From positions 1 to 5,191 of the forward strand of contig JBMNQS010000105.1 of NCBI GenBank assembly GCA_050944255.1: 5,191 bases of DNA. The letters are read 5' to 3'. Under the pieces are notes generated by a model, which was not told where the DNA came from, ran no database searches, and saw only the letters and a program-made list of their open reading frames with translations. The position numbers were made by a program, and so were the translations under genes. Shown in pieces: positions 1 to 5,191 of the stretch (the first letter of the stretch is position 1; each line of letters starts with the position of its first letter). Source of the stretch: JBMNQS01 sp050944255. GTDB taxonomy: Bacteria; Bacillota; Clostridia; Christensenellales; Maliibacteriaceae.

Positions 1-2617
<2,617 letters not shown>

Positions 2618-2626
2618 TTCAAATAA

Positions 2627-2630
2627 CCTC
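2627..2630 (-). promoter_or_regulatory. Ribosome binding site deciding the TTG start of the P-type ATPase
   Basis: On the minus strand GAGG sits 9 nt before TTG. It overlaps the alternative GTG codon (2630-2632), which therefore makes a poor start. The resulting N-terminus (Met-Arg-Tyr-Tyr) matches the usual beginning of this ATPase family. Confidence 0.6.
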
Positions 2631-2797
2631 ACTTATATTTTTGGATGAGATAACCGTAGTTTTGCCATCAAATGCAAAAGACATCCTCATTCACTTTCCT
2701 TCTGCATGCAGGGCCGCCGCTCCTTCAATTGGAATTGGAAAAAAATATTTCCACTGCAATATTTTGCCTCAAACTGCCCGGCCGGACAATGCTTTTT

Positions 2798-2836
2798 GCT
2801 CTAAATGTCGTTTATCCGGCGCTAAAATGACGTTTA
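2798..2836. repeat. Imperfect direct repeat, possible operator
   Basis: GCTCTAAATGTCGTTTA (2798-2814) and GCGCTAAAATGACGTTTA (2819-2836) agree at 15 positions with one single-base gap. Their starts are 21-22 bp apart, about two helical turns, so a protein could bind both on one DNA face. The pair lies just downstream of the tentative ATPase start point, where a repressor would act. Function is inferred only. Confidence 0.35.
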
Positions 2837-2868
2837 AAAATATAAAAAATAATTTCTTTTTAACGCAA
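2832..2868 (-). promoter_or_regulatory. Tentative promoter of the P-type ATPase
   Basis: On the minus strand TTGCGT (2863-2868) and TATATT (2839-2844) are separated by 18 nt, inside an AT-rich stretch. Transcription would begin near 2832 and give a leader of about 215 nt. The hexamers are imperfect and AT-rich DNA yields such matches by chance. Another weak pair (TTGCAT and TTATCT, 18 nt apart) lies closer to the gene. Confidence 0.35.
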
Positions 2869-2949
2869 AAGACAAGCATCCCAAAAGAGGCGCCTGCATG
2901 TTTACCCTGAAAATTTCATAGATTGTTCATGGAGAGGTTGTCTATTGAT

Positions 2950-2979
2950 TTGACAACGGGCATAAATTGATTGTATAAT
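2950..2979 (+). promoter_or_regulatory. Consensus promoter of the riboswitch-amidoligase unit
   Basis: TTGACA (2950-2955) and TATAAT (2974-2979) are both perfect sigma-A hexamers with an 18-nt spacer. The predicted start is near 2986, only a few bases before the aptamer's first paired strand, which is the arrangement expected of a riboswitch leader. A promoter this strong suggests that output is set mainly by the riboswitch. Confidence 0.85.
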
Positions 2980-2986
2980 GTACACA

Positions 2987-3113
2987 AAGTGCTGAGTATC
3001 GGTTCCGGCCGGTAGCGGGAGAACCAATTTCATGGGGTGTATCTGCAGCGTGCTGCTGCAGTAGGAGACCTTCCTCTCCGAACCCGTCAGCTAATCTCGC
3101 AAGCGTAGAAGGG
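2987..3113 (+). promoter_or_regulatory. Cyclic di-AMP riboswitch aptamer (ydaO-yuaA class)
   Basis: This RNA matches the ydaO-yuaA class, which binds c-di-AMP and usually switches the downstream gene off. Conserved blocks in order: GCGGGAGAACC (3015-3025), GGGGTGTATC (3034-3043), a variable hairpin CTGCAGC/GCTGCAG (3043-3049 with 3055-3061), and CCGAACCCGTCAGCTAATC (3078-3096) ending in CGCAAGCGTAGAAGG. A closing stem can form between GTGCT (2989-2993) and AGCGT (3102-3106), with two wobble pairs. A pseudoknot of CCTTC (3069-3073) with GAAGG (3108-3112) is present, as in known members. From memory, the sequence is especially close to the Thermoanaerobacter tengcongensis aptamer. The gene served is the putative amidoligase. 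Confidence 0.9.
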
Positions 3114-3124
3114 CAAAAAGGGAG

Positions 3125-3147
3125 TTGCGTCTCCGATAAAGACGCAA
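3125..3147 (+). other. Spacer hairpin between aptamer and terminator
   Basis: TTGCGTC (3125-3131) pairs perfectly with GACGCAA (3141-3147) across a 9-nt loop. No T-tract follows, so it is not itself a terminator. It lies in the expression platform and may bring the aptamer and terminator strands close together. Confidence 0.6.
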
Positions 3148-3165
3148 GGTTTCGCAGCCAACTAT

Positions 3166-3199
3166 GTTAGCCGTCAGCATTTTGAAGGCTAACTTTTTT
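3166..3199 (+). terminator. Riboswitch-controlled intrinsic terminator
   Basis: GTTAGCC (3166-3172) pairs with GGCTAAC (3187-3193), followed by six T residues (3194-3199). It sits between the c-di-AMP aptamer and the amidoligase ribosome site, as expected for premature termination when ligand is bound. Its 5' strand GTTAGC can instead pair with GCTAAT (3090-3095) in the aptamer core (6 pairs, one G-T), giving a natural antiterminator in the ligand-free state. Confidence 0.85.
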
Positions 3200-3247
3200 A
3201 ATCCCAGAATTTGCTCGAAAGGAGAACGACTTATAAGCGGAAAGAAT

Positions 3248-3253
3248 AGGAGG
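3248..3253 (+). promoter_or_regulatory. Ribosome binding site of the putative amidoligase
   Basis: A perfect AGGAGG stands 8 nt before the ATG at 3262. It fixes the start and predicts efficient translation once the transcript passes the riboswitch terminator. Confidence 0.85.
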
Positions 3254-3261
3254 AAAAGAAG

Positions 3262-4017
3262 ATGAAGAAGCGTATAGGCAAGATGCGCGATATGTACATC
3301 ATTCGCAACAGGATCCTGCGCCTTCGGGATAAGCACAGGAAGAAGTTCTATAAGAACAGCTACGGCAAATGCGGGCTGGAAATCGAGTTCGGAGTGAATT
3401 ACACCGGCACCAGCACCGGCTACATCAAAAAGGGCCTTCAGAAAATGAAGGAGGCCGTGGGAAACAGGGGAAAATTTGTTGAAGATCTGACGATAGGCCG
3501 CGATCTGAATTTTGAGATTGTTCTGGATCCGATGGATAAAGACGAACTGGCCGAAGTGTTCAACAAAATCGTGGATATTCTGGAATTCTACGAGGACTTT
3601 GTATTTGACGACAATTGCGGCGTGCACGCCAATTTCCGCGCCGATGACGTGCAGAAGCGTCTGTTCTACAACCGCCTGGTGGCAGGCGGATACGATTCAC
3701 AGCGGTTCTCACACAATAAGTACAAGATCGACTTTATGAAACTGGCCGCAAAGCGTGACGGTACGTTTCGTACCTACGAAGAGTTCGTGCAGTACCAAAA
3801 GGACGTCTGCTCCAAATATTCCAGCGTGAATTTCCTAAAAGAGAACCTGATCGAATTTCGCGCGCTGGACCTGAATCTGGACGATATCCTCTACGTGTAC
3901 GATCTCTACAGGCAGACCTGCCTGGGTGAAACCGCCAGTGAGGAGCTCAAGGACAAAGTCAGGCACCTGTCGGACTATGTGGACCTGCCTTTGGTCTCAC
4001 TTGACAGGGCGCAGTAA
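3262..4017 (+). CDS. Putative amidoligase (Amidoligase_2-like, glutamine-synthetase/COOH-NH2 ligase fold)
   Basis: A soluble 251-residue protein with no signal peptide or membrane segment. Its motifs follow the order of the Amidoligase_2 family, ATP-dependent enzymes predicted to join a carboxylate to an amine. Seen here: CGLEIEFG at 37-44 (metal-binding E-x-E, Glu40 and Glu42), NFEIVLDPM at 83-91 (family: E-[IL]-V-S-P), DNCGVHANF at 117-125 (family: CG-[LV]-H-x-[HN]), SVNFLKENLIEFRALD at 188-203 (family: N...EFR). The first 35 residues are very basic (KKR, RNR, KHRKKFYK), perhaps for RNA, membrane or anionic-polymer contact. The gene stands alone behind a c-di-AMP riboswitch and AGGAGG site, and a new promoter begins at its end. 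The substrate is unknown; a cell-wall peptide or small amidated metabolite is a guess. Assignment rests on motif order recalled from the family, not on a search, and the motifs are divergent. Confidence 0.72.
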   Translation: MKKRIGKMRDMYIIRNRILRLRDKHRKKFYKNSYGKCGLEIEFGVNYTGTSTGYIKKGLQKMKEAVGNRGKFVEDLTIGRDLNFEIVLDPMDKDELAEVFNKIVDILEFYEDFVFDDNCGVHANFRADDVQKRLFYNRLVAGGYDSQRFSHNKYKIDFMKLAAKRDGTFRTYEEFVQYQKDVCSKYSSVNFLKENLIEFRALDLNLDDILYVYDLYRQTCLGETASEELKDKVRHLSDYVDLPLVSLDRAQ

Positions 4018-4030
4018 CATATGGTATATT
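4001..4030 (+). promoter_or_regulatory. Promoter of the CDF transporter leader
   Basis: TTGACA (4001-4006) lies within the last codons of the amidoligase gene and TATATT (4025-4030) just after its stop, with an 18-nt spacer, the same spacing as the riboswitch promoter upstream. Transcription would begin near 4037 and produce a leader of about 150 nt before the CDF start. No terminator separates the amidoligase stop from this promoter. Confidence 0.7.
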
Positions 4031-4036
4031 GAACGA

Positions 4037-4161
4037 ACTTTTAAGCTGATTTCGCAAGGAGCGCGAAAAGCAAGATAGGTTTTGTTCAGTGTGCCGCGCC
4101 GCATCTGCGGCAGCAGATTGTTTTGCACATCTGCGGGTAACGACCGCAGATGTGCTTTTTT
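4037..4161 (+). promoter_or_regulatory. Structured 5' leader of the CDF gene, probable attenuator of unknown ligand
   Basis: The RNA can fold into a stem GCT-bulge-TTTCGC/GCGAAA-AGC (4045-4071), a hairpin GCCGC/GCGGC (4098-4102 with 4107-4111), and GCAGAT (4113-4118) paired with ATCTGC (4129-4134). The last pairing uses the 5' strand of the terminator at 4125-4161, so the two are mutually exclusive. CATCTGCGG occurs twice (4102-4110 and 4128-4136), and both copies can pair with CCGCAGATG (4144-4152). This is the layout of a transcription attenuator in front of a metal exporter. The 3' half recalls the NiCo (czcD) riboswitch, but the outer stem and the central G of its conserved GGG were not found, so no class is assigned. 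Confidence 0.5.
4125..4161 (+). terminator. Strong intrinsic terminator in the leader of the CDF gene
   Basis: GCACATCTGCGG (4125-4136) and CCGCAGATGTGC (4144-4155) form a perfect 12-bp stem with a 7-nt loop, followed by six T residues (4156-4161). It ends 27 nt before the preferred CDF start. It may end amidoligase read-through and also act as the off state of the leader made from the promoter at 4001. Confidence 0.9.
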
Positions 4162-4173
4162 AAAAGGCTCCAA

Positions 4174-4180
4174 AAGGGGA
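4174..4180 (+). promoter_or_regulatory. Ribosome binding site deciding the TTG start of the CDF gene
   Basis: AAGGGGA stands 8 nt before TTG at 4189 and lies after the terminator. The alternative ATG at 4150 is inside the terminator stem and has no purine-rich site before it. Confidence 0.6.
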
Positions 4181-4188
4181 TAAAAGAA

Positions 4189-5124
4189 TTGAAAACCGAA
4201 ACACCCGATGACAAGCGGCTTCAAATAGCCAATAAAGTGTTTTATCTGACGCTGGCCGTCAACACGCTGCTGATGGCGCTCAAGTTTGCCGCCGGATTCC
4301 TCGGCGAGAGCAGCGCCCTGATCTCAGACGCCGTCAACGACCTGTCCGACGTGGGCATCACGCTGATGGTCATCGTGGGCGTGCGATTCGCCAGCAAGAG
4401 CGCCGATAAGGAGCACCCTTACGGCCACGGGCGCATCGAAAGCGTGGTGGGTCTTTCCCTGGCCTTCATACTGGTGATGACCGCCCTTGGCATCGGCAAA
4501 AGCGGCGTGGAAACGCTCTTTTCGGGCCGGGCCGGCGCCTCGGTTCCGGGCCTGATCGCACTGATCGCCGCTTTCATATCCATTCTGTGCAAGGAGGGCC
4601 TCTACCAGATCGCCCACCGTACGGCAAAAAAGATCGGCTCTTCCGCCATGCTGGCCGACGCCTGGCACCACCGAAGCGACGCGCTGTCCTCCCTCGCCGC
4701 GTTTATAGGCATCGGCGCCACGCAGCTGGGACTGTGGTTCATGGAGCCTGCGGCCTCGCTGGCGATCTGCCTTTTGATTCTGAAAACCGCCTACGATATC
4801 GGCAAGGGCTGCGTCCATCAGCTCATTGACGCCTCGCCGCCACAGGACGTGCTGGACGCCATCTGCGAAACGGTGCTGTCGGTGGAGGGCGTACGCCACA
4901 TCGACTTGATGCGCAGCCGCGTCTCGGCCAATAAGCTCTACGTGGACCTGGAGATTGCGCTGCTGCATATCCTCAGCTTCGAGCAGGCGCACATCCTATG
5001 CGAGAAGGTGCACCTGCTGGTGGAAAAACGGCATCCCCAGGTTATCCACTGTACGGTGCACGCTAACCCGCACCACCACGACGACGTGCCGGTGGAGCTG
5101 CCGGAGGACTTAACCCATGAGTAA
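4189..5124 (+). CDS. Cation diffusion facilitator (CDF) family metal transporter
   Basis: An inner-membrane antiporter that expels a divalent metal (Zn, Co, Ni, Fe, Mn or Cd in the family) in exchange for protons. With a TTG start it has 311 residues, normal for bacterial CDF proteins. Six hydrophobic segments are followed by a cytoplasmic domain of about 80 residues. TM2 carries SDAVNDLSD (46-54): Asn50 and Asp54 occupy the first and last positions of the usual [HD]-x-x-x-D metal pair. TM5 carries DAWHHRSD (157-164), giving His160 and Asp164. The TM2-TM3 loop has the conserved EHPYGHGRIE (75-84). The C-terminal domain ends VHANPHHHDD (290-299), rich in possible metal ligands. An in-frame ATG at 4150 would add 13 residues but lies inside the leader terminator and has no ribosome site, so I prefer TTG at 4189; automated callers may choose the ATG. 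The metal cannot be assigned from sequence. Confidence 0.93.
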   Translation: MKTETPDDKRLQIANKVFYLTLAVNTLLMALKFAAGFLGESSALISDAVNDLSDVGITLMVIVGVRFASKSADKEHPYGHGRIESVVGLSLAFILVMTALGIGKSGVETLFSGRAGASVPGLIALIAAFISILCKEGLYQIAHRTAKKIGSSAMLADAWHHRSDALSSLAAFIGIGATQLGLWFMEPAASLAICLLILKTAYDIGKGCVHQLIDASPPQDVLDAICETVLSVEGVRHIDLMRSRVSANKLYVDLEIALLHILSFEQAHILCEKVHLLVEKRHPQVIHCTVHANPHHHDDVPVELPEDLTHE

Positions 5125-5147
5125 AGAGCGCCGTGGCGCTCTTTTTT
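5123..5147 (+). terminator. Intrinsic terminator after the CDF gene
   Basis: AAAGAGCGC (5123-5131) pairs with GCGCTCTTT (5136-5144) across a 4-nt loop, and the T run extends to 5147. The stem overlaps the CDF stop codon at 5122-5124. It closes the transcription unit; the bases after 5147 show nothing recognisable. Confidence 0.9.
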
Positions 5148-5191
5148 AAAGCGGCGGGAAAAGGATCCGTCATTGGACGGGCGGGCGCGGA

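Larger units (their letters stand above)
2637..2949. other. Divergent intergenic stretch, left part
   Basis: This AT-rich region separates the ATPase start from the riboswitch promoter. Open frames across it have no ribosome site and no recognisable protein. Apart from the tentative promoter and direct repeat, the only structure seen is a possible stem of GCCGGACAA (2781-2789) with TTATCCGGC (2812-2820), 9 pairs including one G-T, with a 22-nt loop. No T-tract follows it on the plus strand. I recognise no riboswitch for the ATPase side. Confidence 0.5.

Noticed and set aside
3091..3627. Minus-strand open frame across the riboswitch and amidoligase start
   Set aside because: It lies opposite the strongly supported amidoligase and runs through the riboswitch terminator; the protein is unrecognised.
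4037..4143. Firm call of a NiCo (czcD) riboswitch
   Set aside because: The 3' half (GCCGC hairpin, CAGAT/ATCTG stem, GGG after it) resembles the class from memory, but I could not find the outer P1 stem or the central G of the conserved GGG, so I kept an unclassified leader.
4037..4188. yybP-ykoY manganese riboswitch before the CDF gene
   Set aside because: The conserved sequence blocks of that class were not seen.
4324..4992. Minus-strand open frame (222 codons) inside the CDF gene
   Set aside because: It is the antisense shadow of a well-supported transporter and has a composition typical of shadow frames.
5117..5149. Tiny open frame starting at an ATG overlapping the CDF stop
   Set aside because: It encodes only about ten residues and is made of the terminator hairpin itself.

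Overview
The window reads as part of a Bacillota (Firmicutes) chromosome, probably a moderately GC-rich member of the Clostridia. The grounds are a ydaO-type cyclic di-AMP riboswitch with an intrinsic terminator, purine-rich AGGAGG-type ribosome binding sites, two TTG starts, and proteins resembling clostridial families. I see no sign of a phage, an insertion sequence, a CRISPR array, a tRNA or an rRNA.

Layout: (1) Positions 1-2617, minus strand: an almost complete PMCA/SERCA-like calcium-type P-type ATPase that leaves the window at its extreme C-terminus. All catalytic motifs are in one frame. (2) Positions 2618-3261: a divergent intergenic region. Its left part holds a tentative ATPase promoter and an imperfect direct repeat. 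Its right part holds a consensus promoter, a c-di-AMP riboswitch aptamer, a spacer hairpin and a terminator, followed by a strong ribosome binding site. (3) Positions 3262-4017, plus strand: a 251-residue protein with the motif pattern of the glutamine-synthetase-fold 'Amidoligase_2' family. (4) Positions 4018-4188: a second promoter and a structured leader that ends in a perfect 12-bp hairpin with a T-tract. It is probably an attenuator of unknown ligand. (5) Positions 4189-5124, plus strand: a cation diffusion facilitator (CDF) transporter, followed by its own terminator. (6) Positions 5151-5191: nothing recognised.

The two flanking genes export divalent cations (Ca2+ for the ATPase, an unassigned metal for the CDF protein). 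The middle gene is a putative peptide/amide-bond-forming enzyme under c-di-AMP control. c-di-AMP governs potassium, osmolyte and cell-wall homeostasis in Bacillota, so the amidoligase may modify a cell-wall peptide or a small amidated metabolite; this is inference. Each plus-strand gene appears to be its own transcription unit, with a TTGACA-N18-TATAWT promoter and an intrinsic terminator inside its leader. This makes the window notable mainly for RNA-level control.
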